A stretch of DNA of 64,000 nucleotides from Arthrobacter sp. NtRootA1 (GTDB taxonomy: Bacteria; Actinomycetota; Actinomycetes; Actinomycetales; Micrococcaceae). How positions within the stretch are numbered: the first letter of the stretch is position 1; every line of letters begins with the position of its first letter. A program made the position numbers and the translations under genes. The notes beneath the pieces were generated by a model, which was not told where the DNA came from, did not search any database, and saw nothing but the letters and a program-made list of their open reading frames with translations. Shown piece by piece: positions 40,935-52,254 of this stretch. Location: NCBI RefSeq assembly GCF_019976975.1, contig NZ_AP024630.1, positions 1,736,001-1,800,000 on the forward strand. The letters are read 5' to 3'.

Positions 40935-41366
40935 GTGTTTCTTGGCACCCATTCCCCACGCCTTGATGAAAAGGGCCGGATCATACTTCCCGCGAAGTTC
41001 CGTGAGGAACTTGCCGAGGGCCTGGTTCTCACAAGGGGTCAGGAACGTTGCATTTACGTCTTCAGCCAGAGGGAATTCGAGCGCATTCACGAATCGATGC
41101 GGGAGGCACCACTGTCCTCCAAGCAGGCTCGTGACTACATTCGGGTTTTCCTGTCTGGGGCCTCTGACGAGGTACCTGACAAGCAGGGGCGCGTGACGAT
41201 TCCGCCGGCGCTCCGGGCCTATGCAGGGCTCGGCCGGGAATTGGCAGTTATCGGTGCCGGTACCCGCGCAGAGATCTGGGATGCCGAGGCTTGGAATGAA
41301 TACCTCGCCGAGAAGGAAGCAGCCTTCTCGGAGACCGACGATGACAACCTCCCCGGTTTCATCTAA
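40935..41366 (+). CDS. mraZ: Transcriptional regulator MraZ
   Basis: 143 residues from a GTG. It shows the two SpoVT/AbrB-like halves with the DxKGR motifs: [16 protein letters not shown] and [16 protein letters not shown]. MraZ forms ring-shaped oligomers that bind repeated sites before its own operon and control the division and cell wall cluster. The operator is visible 65 bp upstream. It is followed by a 165-bp gap to rsmH. Confidence 0.96.
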   Translation: MFLGTHSPRLDEKGRIILPAKFREELAEGLVLTRGQERCIYVFSQREFERIHESMREAPLSSKQARDYIRVFLSGASDEVPDKQGRVTIPPALRAYAGLGRELAVIGAGTRAEIWDAEAWNEYLAEKEAAFSETDDDNLPGFI

Positions 41367-41531
41367 CCGGAAATGGGGCCCTGGCCCCGGTCCTTGGATG
41401 GGATCTCCAGCCGCCCATCGAACTGTCTTCCTGACTCAACTTCCCCTGAGCCAGGCCGGCGGAACGATAGGCGCGGATGGGGATCCGGTCCAAGGAACTG
41501 AATGCAAGCGATTGAGGAAAGAGGAGGCAAC

Positions 41532-42530
41532 GTGGAAGAGCAGGACGCGGCAAAGCCCACATCTGAGCGCCACGTGCCCGTCCTGAAGGACCGCTGCATC
41601 AACTTGCTCGCCCCTGGCTTCGAAGCAGCCCGGAGCCGTGGCGAGACGCCGATCGTTATCGATGCGACGCTTGGGATGGGCGGCCACTCCGAGGCCATGC
41701 TGCAACGCTTCCCTGATCTGCACCTCGTGGGGATCGACCGCGATGAGGAAGCCTTGGCGTTGGCTGGCGCGCGGCTGGAACCCTTCTCGGACCGCACGGA
41801 TCTGGTTCACGCGGTCTATGACGAAATCGAGGACGTCCTGGCCGATCTCGGCATCGCTGAAGTCCACGGCATCCTCATGGACCTCGGAGTATCGTCCTTG
41901 CAGTTGGATGAACGGGAGCGTGGCTTCGCCTACTCCTACGATGCTCCGCTGGACATGCGCATGGACACCAGCCGGGGGCAAACCGCGGCAGACGTCGTCA
42001 ACAACTACAGCGAAGAAGAGCTCGTTCGTATCATCCGCAAGTGGGGCGAAGAGAAGTTTGCCGGACGGATTGCGAACAGGATCGTCACTGCCCGGGCCGA
42101 GAAGCCATTCGCCACCACCGGAGAACTCGTTGAGCAAATCCGCGGTGTAGTACCTGCTGCCGCAGCCAAGAGCGGTGGCCACCCGGCCAAACGGACCTTC
42201 CAGGCACTGCGTATCGAGGTCAACGAAGAACTCGACGTCCTGGAACGGGCTATTCCAGCCGCTGTCGCAGCGACTGCCCTGGGCGGGCGGATTGTGGTCA
42301 TGTCCTACCACTCCCTGGAGGACAAGATCGTAAAGTCTGTTTTCCAGGCCGGATCCAAGTCCTCAGCACCGCTCGGATTCCCCGTTGAACTCGAAGAACA
42401 TAAACCCGAATTGAAAACGCTGACCAAAGGCACGGAAGTGCCTACGGCCGCAGAAATTGCCGAGAACCCACGCGCGGCGTCTGCCCGACTCAGGGCCGTG
42501 GAGCGCATCAAGCCAAGGAGAGTCGCATGA
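41532..42530 (+). CDS. rsmH: 16S rRNA (cytosine-1402-N4)-methyltransferase RsmH
   Basis: 332 residues from a GTG at 41532, chosen because AGGAGG is 5 nt upstream; an ATG ten codons earlier lacks one. It begins with [16 protein letters not shown], and the SAM-binding motif is [16 protein letters not shown]; later [37 protein letters not shown] and [11 protein letters not shown] are family hallmarks. It methylates C1402 of 16S rRNA near the P site. The stop overlaps the ftsL start by 4 bp. Confidence 0.96.
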   Translation: MEEQDAAKPTSERHVPVLKDRCINLLAPGFEAARSRGETPIVIDATLGMGGHSEAMLQRFPDLHLVGIDRDEEALALAGARLEPFSDRTDLVHAVYDEIEDVLADLGIAEVHGILMDLGVSSLQLDERERGFAYSYDAPLDMRMDTSRGQTAADVVNNYSEEELVRIIRKWGEEKFAGRIANRIVTARAEKPFATTGELVEQIRGVVPAAAAKSGGHPAKRTFQALRIEVNEELDVLERAIPAAVAATALGGRIVVMSYHSLEDKIVKSVFQAGSKSSAPLGFPVELEEHKPELKTLTKGTEVPTAAEIAENPRAASARLRAVERIKPRRVA

Positions 42531-43189
42531 GCACCGCCGCAGCGAAGACACTGCCCTCCGTGGTAGGCAACACGGCCAGGGCGCTCCCGGCCCCAGCCGG
42601 CAAGCCCGACGTCGGCCGGAAGGCGCGTACGCCGCTTTCGCTTGTGCGAAGCGCCCCCGGGAAGCGGCGCACTCCCTTTGTGGTCTTGTGCTTCGTGGTG
42701 ATGGCGGCCGCCCTGCTGACGGTGCTCGTCCTTAACATTTCTGTATCCACAGCCCAGTACCGCTTGGTACAGCTCAAAGCAGAAGCAGCCACGCTGAACA
42801 AGGAAAACCAGGACCTGACACAGAAGAAGCAGAACTTCGAGGCTCCCCAGAATCTGGCCGCAAAGGCTGCAGAATTGGGAATGGTACAGTCCACCGTCAA
42901 GGGCCAGATCGATGTGAACACCATGACGGTCACCGGAAAGGCAACCCCGGCTGTCAAGGGAGACAACCCCGCGGCCGTGATTGCCCCTCCGGCCGTTGCC
43001 GGCCAGCTTGATGTGGTGCCTTCGGTGACTACCAAGGATCCGTTGGAAAACCTCAAACCGGCAACCCCTGCAGCGCCCGCGGCTACACCGGCCGCGCCAG
43101 CTGCAAAGCCGGCAACCCCCGCGTCTTCGCCTGCGGAGCTTCACGGGGGATCCGTTCCCGCTCCCCAGCAGAAGGCACCAGGGCACTAG
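42527..43189 (+). CDS. ftsL: Cell division protein FtsL-like
   Basis: 220 residues. A basic cytoplasmic N-terminus of about 50 residues is followed by one membrane segment ([20 protein letters not shown]) and a coiled-coil region ([26 protein letters not shown]) with [15 protein letters not shown], as in actinobacterial FtsL. The C-terminal 90 residues are a Pro/Ala/Thr-rich extension not found in short FtsL proteins. FtsL bridges FtsQ, FtsB and FtsW/FtsI in the divisome. Identity rests on position and topology because the family is poorly conserved. Confidence 0.85.
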   Translation: MSTAAAKTLPSVVGNTARALPAPAGKPDVGRKARTPLSLVRSAPGKRRTPFVVLCFVVMAAALLTVLVLNISVSTAQYRLVQLKAEAATLNKENQDLTQKKQNFEAPQNLAAKAAELGMVQSTVKGQIDVNTMTVTGKATPAVKGDNPAAVIAPPAVAGQLDVVPSVTTKDPLENLKPATPAAPAATPAAPAAKPATPASSPAELHGGSVPAPQQKAPGH

Positions 43190-43231
43190 CCCACAAGCTC
43201 ACCGACGCAAGGCCAGCAGCAAGGAATCCAC

Positions 43232-45028
43232 GTGGCGCGAAACCCCGGCAAATCAAAAAAGACGAAGGTGCCGGCGGCGAGGAAGCGGCTCCGGGTTGGT
43301 CTTGGCATCATGCTGACACTGCTGTTGGTGGTGGGCGGGAAACTCTTCATGGTGCAAGGCCTTGACGTCGGTGGCATGGCCGAGGCTGCCCTTGCGAACC
43401 GTCTCACGCCACAGGTACTGCCGGCCGAACGCGGCAGGATCCTGGACGCCAACGGTACTGTCCTGGCCAGCAGTGTCATCCGCTACAACATTGTTGTGGA
43501 CCAGGTCCTCAACACCGCCACCGCTGAGTTCAAGCGCTACAACGAGAAGACTGAAGAAGTAGAGACTATCCCGCGGGACCAGGGTATCTCCGAACTGGCT
43601 TCGCTCCTGGGGGCCGATCCCGCCAAGGTCAGGGAGTCGCTCACTGGTGACAAAAAGTACTTCACGGTGGCCAAGGATGTGAAACCCGAGCTTGAAGACC
43701 GCATCTCCAAGCTGCACATTCCCGGTGTTGCCGCCGAAGGCGTCAGTAAGCGTGTCTATCCGAACGGCAGCGTGGCCGGCGGAGTGGTGGGTTTCCTTCA
43801 GGACGGCACCACAGGCCAGGCGGGCATCGAGCAAACCCAGGACCAGGTCCTCCGAGGTACCGAGGGCAAGCGCGTATTCGAGATTGGCGCCGATGGCCTC
43901 AGGATTCCCGTTGCCACTGACGAGCTCACGCCGGCCGTGGATGGAAGCGACGTCAAGCTGACCCTCAACACGGACATCCAGTACTTTGCACAGCAGGCTA
44001 TCCAAAGCCAGGTCAACAAGATGAACGCCGAGTGGGGTTCGATTATTGTGATCGACACCAAGACGGGCAACCTTATTGCCCTGGCCGACACGAATGCCCC
44101 GGACCCCAACGATCCCGGGAAAGTTGATGCCAAGGACCGGGGTGTGCGTTCTGTGACGGCCGCCTACGAGCCCGGATCAGTCGAGAAAATGATCACTGCC
44201 TCTGCCGTAATCGAGGAGGGCAAGTCCTTTCCGCTGGACCATTTCACTATCCCGCCGTCCTACACCATTGACGGCCAGACGTTCACCGATGCGTTCGAGC
44301 ACGGCACCGAAGAACGCACGCTGGCCGGAATCCTGGGCTGGTCCATGAACACCGGAACCGTGATGGCGGGAAGCAGGCTGAGCAAAGAGCAGCGCTACGA
44401 ATGGCTGAAGAAGTTTGGTGTTGGCGAACAAACGGATATCGGCCTCCCCGCGGAAGCGACCGGTATCCTCGCCAAGCCTGATCAGTGGGATGAACGCCAG
44501 CAATACACGGTCCTGTTTGGTCAGGGAGTTTCGCAGTCCACGCTGCAGACCGTGCGGGCCTTCCAGACGATTGCCAACGGTGGCGTGATGTTGCAGCCCA
44601 GGCTCATAGACAGCTACATCACCCCCGAGGGGGAAGAGCAGAAGGTTCCGGCCAAGGAGTCCCGGCAGGTGGTGTCCAAGGAAACAGCGCAACAAATGCG
44701 GGACATCCTGGAAAGCGCAGTGACCGAGGGCCAGATCAAGGACGCGGCCATTGATGGCTACCGGGTGGGCGCCAAGACGGGTACCTCACAGGCACCCCGC
44801 GAAGATGGACTCGCCGGCTTTGACGGGTATACGGCCTCGATGGTGGGCATGGCGCCCATGGATGACCCGCGGTTCATCGTAGAGGTCGTCCTGCAGCGGC
44901 CCAAGGGGAATATCTACGGCATCACCAATGGTCCCGTGTTCCGTTCCGTCATGTCCCAGGTCCTCAGGACCTACAACGTGCCGCCATCAATCGGCACCCC
45001 TGCGCGCCTGCCGCAGTTCGTCAAGTAA
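43232..45028 (+). CDS. ftsI: Division-specific penicillin-binding protein FtsI (PBP3)
   Basis: 598 residues from a GTG. One N-terminal membrane segment (GIMLTLLLVVGGKLFMVQG) precedes the dimerisation domain. The transpeptidase motifs are S316-V-E-K in YEPGSVEKMI, SMN at 371 (GWSMNTGTV) and K515-T-G in GAKTGTSQ. It crosslinks septal peptidoglycan and is the target of beta-lactams. No PASTA repeats are present at the C-terminus (ARLPQFVK). It lies between ftsL and murE. Confidence 0.96.
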   Translation: MARNPGKSKKTKVPAARKRLRVGLGIMLTLLLVVGGKLFMVQGLDVGGMAEAALANRLTPQVLPAERGRILDANGTVLASSVIRYNIVVDQVLNTATAEFKRYNEKTEEVETIPRDQGISELASLLGADPAKVRESLTGDKKYFTVAKDVKPELEDRISKLHIPGVAAEGVSKRVYPNGSVAGGVVGFLQDGTTGQAGIEQTQDQVLRGTEGKRVFEIGADGLRIPVATDELTPAVDGSDVKLTLNTDIQYFAQQAIQSQVNKMNAEWGSIIVIDTKTGNLIALADTNAPDPNDPGKVDAKDRGVRSVTAAYEPGSVEKMITASAVIEEGKSFPLDHFTIPPSYTIDGQTFTDAFEHGTEERTLAGILGWSMNTGTVMAGSRLSKEQRYEWLKKFGVGEQTDIGLPAEATGILAKPDQWDERQQYTVLFGQGVSQSTLQTVRAFQTIANGGVMLQPRLIDSYITPEGEEQKVPAKESRQVVSKETAQQMRDILESAVTEGQIKDAAIDGYRVGAKTGTSQAPREDGLAGFDGYTASMVGMAPMDDPRFIVEVVLQRPKGNIYGITNGPVFRSVMSQVLRTYNVPPSIGTPARLPQFVK

Positions 45029-45132
45029 GCTTCTTGGGCGTCTGTTTCGGCCAAAGAATTTGATCCATCACTACCGGCTGGGCGCCGCTGGCCCCAAGCC
45101 GGTCGTTCCACCGAGCATCAACGGAGAACCAC

Positions 45133-46770
45133 GTGTCAGAGCACAATGAGGCCGCTTCCCACGCCGAGACGCCGGAGACCGGCACATCCGGCTTCCGCCC
45201 GGCGTCTGTGGCTGCAGTGCCTTTGTCGACCCTCGCAGAAGCCCTGGGGGTGGCCGTCCCGGCGGACGGCGACACCAGGGGAGTGACGGGGATTTCGCTG
45301 AACTCCCGGGCCATTGAACCTGGTGACCTTTACATGGCACTTCCCGGGGCTTCGCGCCATGGTGCCGACTTCGTCCCACAGGCGGTAGAGGCTGGCGCCG
45401 TCGCCGTAGTCACGGACGATGCCGGGGCACGGCAGCTTGCCCTGGCAGGCGAGCAACCCGTACCTGTCCTGATCGTCGACGAGCCGCGCACCGTTGTCGG
45501 GCGTTTGGCTGCACTGATCTACCGCAGCCAGCCGGACGACGGCGGGTTCCCGACGCTGTTTGGAGTAACCGGGACCAACGGTAAGACGACCACAACGTAC
45601 TTCATCAACTCCTTGCTCCGTGCCTTGGGAAAAACCCCGGGGCTCATCGGAACAATAGAAATCCTGGCCGGGGGAGATCCCATTCCGAGCCTGTTGACGA
45701 CACCGGAATCCACTGACGTCCATGCACTGCTTGCCCTGATGCGGGAACGTGGGCTGGAGGCGGCGTCCATGGAGGTGTCCTCCCACGCCGTTGCTTATCA
45801 CCGCGTGGATGGCGTGATGTTCGACGTCGCCGGGTTCACGAACCTCACCCAGGACCACTTGGACCTGCACGGCAGCATGGAAGAGTACTTCCGCACCAAA
45901 GCTGAGCTGTTCACCGCAGGACGGGCACGCCACGCAGTGGTGATGGTCGACGACGAGTGGGGCCGCAACCTGGCGCGAACAGCGGACATTCCGGTCACAA
46001 CACTTACCGCAACGACAGGAGGCACCCCTGCCGATTGGTCCGTTGCCTCAACCACCGCCCGCGGACTCGGCACCGATTTTGAACTACGGCACACAGACGG
46101 CCGCGTCCTGCGCGTACACACTGGCTTGCCGGGTGACTTCAATGTGGCGAACGCGGCCCTGGCCACGATCATGGTCCTGTCGTCAGGCATCGATGTAGAG
46201 ACCCTCCAGGGCGCACTCGAGGCGCATGATCCCTTTACCGTGGCCGTCCCTGGACGAATGCAGCTCATCTCCGCGGCGCCGGCCTCTGTGGTGGATTTTG
46301 CCCACAATCCGGATGCCTTGGCCCGCGCGCTGCAGGCCGTCCGGTCCCGTGAAGAAGGCTCCCGCGTGATCGTGGTGTTCGGGGCTACCGGGCAACGGGA
46401 CCAAAGCAAGCGTCCTACGATGGGCGCCATCGCGGCACGCTTGGCGGACATTGTCATCATCAGCGACGACGACCCCCACGATGAGGATGCGGCAGCTATC
46501 CGGTCACAGGTCCTGGCAGGTGCCTATGCCGCCCGTGAGGCAGCGAACTTGACCTGTGAAATCATCGAATCCTCGCCGCGGGATGCCGCCATTCGACTCG
46601 CAGTGGAGTATGCCACCCCGAAGGACACTATCCTCATTGCAGGTCGAGGCCACGAGGTATGGCAAGAGGTCAAGGGCGTCAACCTGGCTCTTGACGACAG
46701 AGTGGAATTGCGGACCGCCTTGACATCCAGGGGATTCAGCGTTTCAACGGACCAGCGGATAGAGTCCTAA
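45133..46770 (+). CDS. murE: UDP-MurNAc-tripeptide synthetase MurE
   Basis: 545 residues from a GTG. ATP-binding loop [15 protein letters not shown], then TTPESTDVHALLALM, SMEVSSHAVAYHRVDG, FTNLTQDHLDLHGSMEEYF and DFAHNPDAL. The specificity motif is D446-D-P-H449 within VIISDDDPHDED, instead of the DNPR of meso-diaminopimelate-adding enzymes. The Arg that contacts the diaminopimelate carboxylate is absent. This fits addition of L-lysine, as expected for Arthrobacter A3alpha peptidoglycan. It works after MurD and before MurF in the cytoplasm. Confidence 0.95.
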   Translation: MSEHNEAASHAETPETGTSGFRPASVAAVPLSTLAEALGVAVPADGDTRGVTGISLNSRAIEPGDLYMALPGASRHGADFVPQAVEAGAVAVVTDDAGARQLALAGEQPVPVLIVDEPRTVVGRLAALIYRSQPDDGGFPTLFGVTGTNGKTTTTYFINSLLRALGKTPGLIGTIEILAGGDPIPSLLTTPESTDVHALLALMRERGLEAASMEVSSHAVAYHRVDGVMFDVAGFTNLTQDHLDLHGSMEEYFRTKAELFTAGRARHAVVMVDDEWGRNLARTADIPVTTLTATTGGTPADWSVASTTARGLGTDFELRHTDGRVLRVHTGLPGDFNVANAALATIMVLSSGIDVETLQGALEAHDPFTVAVPGRMQLISAAPASVVDFAHNPDALARALQAVRSREEGSRVIVVFGATGQRDQSKRPTMGAIAARLADIVIISDDDPHDEDAAAIRSQVLAGAYAAREAANLTCEIIESSPRDAAIRLAVEYATPKDTILIAGRGHEVWQEVKGVNLALDDRVELRTALTSRGFSVSTDQRIES

Positions 46771-46776
46771 ACCGAG

Positions 46777-48267
46777 ATGATTGCACTTACTGCGGCGGAG
46801 ATCGCCCACATCACCCATGGCCGTTTAACCGGAGACGGGGACATCGCGCCCACTTCCGTCGTCACTGATTCCCGGGAAGCTACTCCTGGTTCGCTTTACG
46901 TCGCGAAGCCCGGCGAGCACGCAGACGGTCATGACTTCGTTGACGCTGCCTTCGAGCGGGGTGCCGTCCTGGTGCTGGCCGAACGCGATGTCACCGACGC
47001 CGACGGCAAGCCGTATCCCGCCGTCGTTGTTGATGATGCGGTGCTCGCCATGGGAGCCCTTGCTGCCGAAGCAGTCCGCCGCATCCGCTCTGCCCGGGAG
47101 CAGCGCGGCGAGGAATTTACAGTGATCGGCATTACCGGCTCCGCCGGCAAGACCACCACCAAGGACCTACTCGCCGGCGTGTTGTCCCAAGCCGGGCCCA
47201 CGGTGGCTCCGCGGGGCTCATACAACGGTGAGGTTGGGGTCCCCCTGACGGTCTTTGCTGCCGATACGGACACTCGTTACCTCGTCATTGAGATGGGAGC
47301 CACTGGTATCGGGCACATCAAGTACCTCGTTGGGATGGTGCAGCCCGATATTGGTGTGGTGCTGGTGGTGGGCACCGCCCACGCCGGGGAATTCGGCGGT
47401 GTCGAAAACATCGCCACGGCCAAGGGCGAACTCGTTGAAGGGCTCAGTGAGCACGGCACGGCCGTCCTGAACCTGGACGACGGCCGCGTTGCCGCCATGA
47501 AGACCCGCACCAGGGCCAAAGTCCTGGGCTTCAGTGCCTCTCCCGCGACGAACGAAGACGTGGAAGCCCGCAACGTTGTGGTCAACGCCGAAGGCCACCC
47601 CGAGTTTGATCTTGTACTGCCCGACGGCGGCCCTTCCGTTCCTGTCCGAAGCCGCCTGATCGGCGGCCATCACGTGACGAACCTGCTGGCTGCCGCTGCT
47701 GCGGCATTTGCCGCGGGCATCCCGGCGGCAGACATTGCTTCCTCGCTTAGTTCCCAGTCCGCGGCCAGCCGCTGGCGCATGGAACGAACCGAACGCCCTG
47801 ACGGTGTCACCATCATCAACGACGCGTACAACGCCAATCCTGAGTCGATGCGGGCTGCGCTGCGCACACTCGCTGATCTCGGCCAGGGCAGGCGGACCTG
47901 GGCCGTCCTTGGCGCCATGCTGGAGCTCGGCGAGGATTCCATCCGCGAGCACACTGCCGTGGGAACGCAGGTTGTGCGCTTGAACATCTCCAGACTCGTG
48001 GTGGTGGGACGCGAAGCCCGGGCCCTTTATATATCGGCCATCCAGGAAGGTTCGTGGGGGGACGAATGTTCGTTCACGGAGACCGCCGAGGAAGCTTACG
48101 AACTCCTGCAAAGGGAGCTGAAACCCGGCGACCTGGTCTTGTTCAAGTCCTCCAATGGAGTGGGGCTGAGGCATTTGGGCGATCGGATAGCATTACCCCC
48201 ACGGGCCGAGCCCACCGGGGAAAGCGCGGCTGAAGATGTCGCAAGCGAAGGGAACGAGCTGCTGTGA
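46777..48267 (+). CDS. murF: UDP-MurNAc-tripeptide--D-Ala-D-Ala ligase MurF
   Basis: 496 residues. The P-loop is [17 protein letters not shown]; further family motifs are [39 protein letters not shown] and [15 protein letters not shown]. It adds D-alanyl-D-alanine to complete the UDP-MurNAc-pentapeptide. A ddl gene is not in this cluster, which is usual for actinobacteria. It starts 6 bp after murE and overlaps mraY by 4 bp. Confidence 0.96.
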   Translation: MIALTAAEIAHITHGRLTGDGDIAPTSVVTDSREATPGSLYVAKPGEHADGHDFVDAAFERGAVLVLAERDVTDADGKPYPAVVVDDAVLAMGALAAEAVRRIRSAREQRGEEFTVIGITGSAGKTTTKDLLAGVLSQAGPTVAPRGSYNGEVGVPLTVFAADTDTRYLVIEMGATGIGHIKYLVGMVQPDIGVVLVVGTAHAGEFGGVENIATAKGELVEGLSEHGTAVLNLDDGRVAAMKTRTRAKVLGFSASPATNEDVEARNVVVNAEGHPEFDLVLPDGGPSVPVRSRLIGGHHVTNLLAAAAAAFAAGIPAADIASSLSSQSAASRWRMERTERPDGVTIINDAYNANPESMRAALRTLADLGQGRRTWAVLGAMLELGEDSIREHTAVGTQVVRLNISRLVVVGREARALYISAIQEGSWGDECSFTETAEEAYELLQRELKPGDLVLFKSSNGVGLRHLGDRIALPPRAEPTGESAAEDVASEGNELL

Positions 48268-49373
48268 TTGCACTTTTGATCGGCGCCGGCGTCGCCCTTC
48301 TGTTAGCCCTGATAGGGACGCCCCTGTTCATCAGGTTCCTGGTGGCCAAGAGCTATGGGCAGTTCATCCGCGATGATGGCCCAACCTCGCACCACACCAA
48401 GCGCGGCACGCCCACCATGGGCGGAACCGTGGTTGTTGCTGCGGTTCTGATCAGCTATTTCGTGACCCACTTGATCATGTGGATGATGAATCCACGGTCC
48501 GCGGGGCCCTCCGCATCGGGGCTGCTTCTGCTGTTCCTCATGGTAGGAATGGGATTCGTTGGCTTCCTGGATGACTACATCAAGATTTCCAACAAGCGCA
48601 GTTTGGGCCTGAACGCCCGCGCCAAGCTGATCCTGCAAGCCGCCGTTGGCATCATTTTTGCCGTTCTGGTGCTGCAGTTTCCCAACGAGGACGGGCTCCG
48701 TCCGGCTTCCACGCAGATTTCCCTCGTCCGTGACATCCCCTGGCTTGATCTTGCTTTCGGTGGGACCATCCTGGGCGCAATTCTTTTTGTCGTTTGGTCC
48801 AACCTCATCATCACGGCGGCTACCAACGGCGTGAACCTCACAGACGGCCTGGATGGCCTAGCGTCGGGAGCATCCATCATGGTGTTCGGCGCGTACACCA
48901 TCATGGGGATCTGGCAGAACAACCAGGCCTGTGGTTCGCCCCGTGAGGCGGGCAGCGGCTGTTATCAAGTACGCGACCCCATGGACCTGGCGCTCCTGGC
49001 GGCAATCCTGAGCGCTGCTTTGGTGGGCTTCCTCTGGTGGAATACATCACCGGCCAAGATCTTCATGGGAGACACTGGTTCCCTGGCAATCGGAGGCGCT
49101 GTCGCGGCGTTCGCCATCCTGTCCCGCACGGAACTTTTGCTGGCCTTCATCGGTGGTTTGTTCGTCCTGATCACCCTTTCCGTCATCATCCAGGTGGGTT
49201 TCTTCAAACTGTCAGGTGGCAAACGGGTCTTCAAGATGGCCCCACTGCAACATCACTTCGAACTGAAGGGTTGGGCAGAGGTCACGGTTGTTGTCCGCTT
49301 CTGGATCCTTGCCGGGCTTTTCGTGGCCGCAGGCCTTGGAATCTTCTACGCTGAATGGGTGGTGCTGCTGTGA
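48264..49373 (+). CDS. mraY: Phospho-MurNAc-pentapeptide transferase MraY
   Basis: 369 residues from a GTG overlapping murF. About ten membrane segments. Catalytic motifs are [57 protein letters not shown] and the HHFELKGW histidines. It transfers phospho-MurNAc-pentapeptide to undecaprenyl phosphate to give lipid I. A loop insert with [16 protein letters not shown] is found between segments, as in other actinobacteria. It overlaps murD by 4 bp. Confidence 0.96.
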   Translation: MIALLIGAGVALLLALIGTPLFIRFLVAKSYGQFIRDDGPTSHHTKRGTPTMGGTVVVAAVLISYFVTHLIMWMMNPRSAGPSASGLLLLFLMVGMGFVGFLDDYIKISNKRSLGLNARAKLILQAAVGIIFAVLVLQFPNEDGLRPASTQISLVRDIPWLDLAFGGTILGAILFVVWSNLIITAATNGVNLTDGLDGLASGASIMVFGAYTIMGIWQNNQACGSPREAGSGCYQVRDPMDLALLAAILSAALVGFLWWNTSPAKIFMGDTGSLAIGGAVAAFAILSRTELLLAFIGGLFVLITLSVIIQVGFFKLSGGKRVFKMAPLQHHFELKGWAEVTVVVRFWILAGLFVAAGLGIFYAEWVVLL

Positions 49374-50944
49374 ACGCAAGCCAGGAGAGCGCGCCGTCGG
49401 CCAACGACCGCCTGAAGGATCTCACCAGCTGGGATGCTGATTGGCGTGGCTTGCGGGTGGTGGTGACCGGAATTGGCGTGTCCGGTTTTGCTGCCGCTGA
49501 CACCCTCATCGAACTCGGTGCAAAAGTTGTGGTGGTGGATGCCTCGACCACGGCGAAAGCAAAGGCGCAGGCCGACACGTTGAAAATCGTGGGTGCAGTG
49601 GATGTGCTGCTGGGCGAAGAGGCCGTGAAGGTCCTTCCCCTCATTGACGGCGAGAAGCCGGAGCTCATTGTGACCTCGCCGGGTTGGCGCCCGGACCAAG
49701 CCCTGCTGGCCGCTGCCAAACGCAAGCACATTCCCGTATGGGGCGACGTCGAATTGGCGTGGCGCGTCCGCGAACGGGCTGGCCGGAAGACCGCTGATTG
49801 GCTCACCATCACCGGCACCAACGGTAAGACCACCACGGTAGGGATGACCGAGTCCATGCTGCAGGCGGCCGGACTCAAAGCCATTGCCGTGGGCAACGTG
49901 GGTACGCCTATCCTTGACGCGCTCAGGGATCCGGTGGAGTACGACGCTTTTGCGGTGGAACTCTCAAGCTTCCAGTTGCATTGGAGCCATTCGTTGTCAC
50001 CGGTGGCCAGCGTATGCCTGAACGTCGCCGAGGACCACGTGGACTGGCATGGCTCGTACGCGTCGTACCTTGCCGATAAAGCGAAGGTCTACGAGAACAC
50101 GCAGAAGGCTGCCATCTACAACGCCGATCAAATTGAAACCGAACGCATGGTAGAGAACGCGGACGTCGTTGAAGGCTGCCGCGCGGTCGGATTCACCACG
50201 AACACCCCTGGCATCAGCATGCTGGGCGTCGTGGACGGATTGCTGGTTGACCGCGCGTTTATCGAAGAGCGGAAAAACTCAGCCGCCGAACTCGCGTCCA
50301 TTGCCGATCTTGGGCCAGTGGCACCTCGCCACATGGTGGCCAATGCCTTGGCCGCCGCGGCCCTCGTCCGTGCCTATGGGGTTGACCCTGCCTCCGTGAA
50401 GCAGGGCCTGGTTAACTATCTGCCCGGTGCGCATCGTATCCAGCTCGTGGCCAAACAGGACGACGTGCTGTGGATCAACGATTCAAAGGCCACCAACCCC
50501 CACGCTGCGTCGGCCGCTCTTTCAGCTTTCCACAATGTGGTGTGGATCGCAGGGGGGCTCTCCAAGGGCGTCAATTACGATGACCTCGTCAAGGAACACG
50601 CTCCCCGCTTGAAGTCCGTAGTGCTCATCGGTACTGACACGGAGGCCTTGGAAGCGTCCCTCCAGCGACACGCACCGGATGTCCCCGTGATAGCCCAGCC
50701 CAAGGGCGACACTGAAAGTGTGCAGACCGCAGACGGGAACGCCTCCTCGCCGATTTTTGGTGAGACCATCATGGCCCAGGCTGTGAGGGCAGCGGCCAGC
50801 GTGGCGGAGCCAGGTGACACCGTGCTCATGGCTCCAGCGGCTGCATCCATGGATCAGTTCTCTTCCTACGCTCACCGTGGCGACGCTTTCGTCCAGGCAG
50901 TACGCGAGCTCGTGGAAGGGCAGGCAAAGACCACCGAGGAGTAA
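49370..50944 (+). CDS. murD: UDP-MurNAc-L-alanine--D-glutamate ligase MurD
   Basis: 524 residues from a GTG at 49370 overlapping the mraY stop (GTGA); an ATG five codons earlier lies inside mraY. A Rossmann-like N-domain ([19 protein letters not shown]) binds UDP-MurNAc-Ala, the ATP loop is [14 protein letters not shown], and [26 protein letters not shown] and [11 protein letters not shown] follow. It adds D-glutamate to the stem peptide. It is longer than the E. coli enzyme because of insertions in the C-domain (around [16 protein letters not shown]). Confidence 0.95.
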   Translation: MNASQESAPSANDRLKDLTSWDADWRGLRVVVTGIGVSGFAAADTLIELGAKVVVVDASTTAKAKAQADTLKIVGAVDVLLGEEAVKVLPLIDGEKPELIVTSPGWRPDQALLAAAKRKHIPVWGDVELAWRVRERAGRKTADWLTITGTNGKTTTVGMTESMLQAAGLKAIAVGNVGTPILDALRDPVEYDAFAVELSSFQLHWSHSLSPVASVCLNVAEDHVDWHGSYASYLADKAKVYENTQKAAIYNADQIETERMVENADVVEGCRAVGFTTNTPGISMLGVVDGLLVDRAFIEERKNSAAELASIADLGPVAPRHMVANALAAAALVRAYGVDPASVKQGLVNYLPGAHRIQLVAKQDDVLWINDSKATNPHAASAALSAFHNVVWIAGGLSKGVNYDDLVKEHAPRLKSVVLIGTDTEALEASLQRHAPDVPVIAQPKGDTESVQTADGNASSPIFGETIMAQAVRAAASVAEPGDTVLMAPAAASMDQFSSYAHRGDAFVQAVRELVEGQAKTTEE

Positions 50945-50946
50945 CA

Positions 50947-52248
50947 ATGGTCAGCACGCCCACCCGCAGCCGCGGCAAGGCTTCCGGGGACGTCGGAGCC
51001 GAGGCTTCGCCGGCTGCCCGCAAGAAACCAGCCCGGCTTCGGGGCCACGTCCGCTCCTTCTGGGAAGGCCTGGAGGGCAAGAGCAAAGCGCCCAACAGCT
51101 CCACGTACTACCTCATTCTTGGATGCGCCCTGGCCCTCACCGCAATCGGTGTGATGATGGTGCTCTCTGCTTCCAGTGTGGAGGCGATCTCCGAAGGTAA
51201 GTCTCCGTACGCCGATGCATTGAAGCAGGCGATGTTTGGCGTCGTTGGACTTGTGGCGATGTACCTGATCTCCCGGACCAACGTCAGCTGGATGAAGAGG
51301 CTGTCCTGGTGGGGACTCGGTGCCGTTGTGGTCTTGCTGGTACTTGTCCAGGTTTTCGGTCGCAGCACCTTGGGCAACCAGAACTGGATCGACATCGGCG
51401 GCATCAGCATCCAGCCCTCGGAAATTTCGAAGCTGGTTCTTTGTGTTTGGATAGCGGCGGTCCTGGCGCGCAAGGAGAAGTACCTGCATCGCTGGATGCA
51501 CGTGATCATACCGGTGGTCCCAGGGGCTGGCCTGGTCCTTGGGCTGATCCTCGTGGGCAACGACCTGGGCACCGCAATCGTTGTCATGGCCATTGTGGCC
51601 GCGGGGTTGTACTTTGCCGGGGTTCCCACGAAGATGCTGGCAATTGCGGGCGTCGCCGGCGCCCTTGGCGCTACAGCCATGACAATCATCAGTCCAAACC
51701 GGATCTGCCGGGTGACAGCCTGGCTGGGCATGGCAGGGGATTCCTGCACCGCAGATTCCGACTTCACCTATCAGTCCACCAACGGCATGTATGGGCTGGC
51801 GCAGGGCAGTTGGACCGGACTTGGGCTGGGACAGAGCCGGCAAAAGTACAACTGGCTTCCTGAGGCCCACAACGACTTCATCTTTGCCATCATCGGCGAG
51901 GAACTGGGACTGGTGGGCACCCTTGTGGTCCTGGTCTTGTTCGCTATCCTTGGCATCGCCATTTTCCGCGTCGTTGTCCGGCAGACCGATCCGTTCCAGC
52001 GCACGCTCGCTGGTGGCATTATGGTGTGGCTCCTGGGACAGGCAAGCATGAACATGGCAGTGGTGACCCAGCTGCTTCCAGTGATCGGTGTCCCGCTGCC
52101 TTTCATATCTGCAGGTGGCTCGGCCTTGGTGATGTCGCTGTGCGGCGTGGGCGTAGTGTTGTCCTTGGCCCGCGGACAGTTGCCACCACAGCAGCGTCCC
52201 CGGCTCTTGCCGCGTCGTTTGTCCAAGACCGCACGAAAGCGTAAATAG
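50947..52248 (+). CDS. ftsW: Septal peptidoglycan polymerase FtsW
   Basis: 433 residues with GAGGAG upstream, 2 bp after murD. A basic N-terminal tail of about 50 residues precedes about ten membrane segments. SEDS hallmarks include GNQNWIDIGGISIQPSEISKLV and NDLGTAIVVMAIV, the LPEAHNDFIFAIIGEELGL segment, and PVIGVPLPFISAGGSALV. It polymerises lipid II at the septum together with FtsI. The C-terminal tail is basic (RRLSKTARKRK). Confidence 0.96.
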   Translation: MVSTPTRSRGKASGDVGAEASPAARKKPARLRGHVRSFWEGLEGKSKAPNSSTYYLILGCALALTAIGVMMVLSASSVEAISEGKSPYADALKQAMFGVVGLVAMYLISRTNVSWMKRLSWWGLGAVVVLLVLVQVFGRSTLGNQNWIDIGGISIQPSEISKLVLCVWIAAVLARKEKYLHRWMHVIIPVVPGAGLVLGLILVGNDLGTAIVVMAIVAAGLYFAGVPTKMLAIAGVAGALGATAMTIISPNRICRVTAWLGMAGDSCTADSDFTYQSTNGMYGLAQGSWTGLGLGQSRQKYNWLPEAHNDFIFAIIGEELGLVGTLVVLVLFAILGIAIFRVVVRQTDPFQRTLAGGIMVWLLGQASMNMAVVTQLLPVIGVPLPFISAGGSALVMSLCGVGVVLSLARGQLPPQQRPRLLPRRLSKTARKRK

Positions 52249-52254
52249 CACTTC

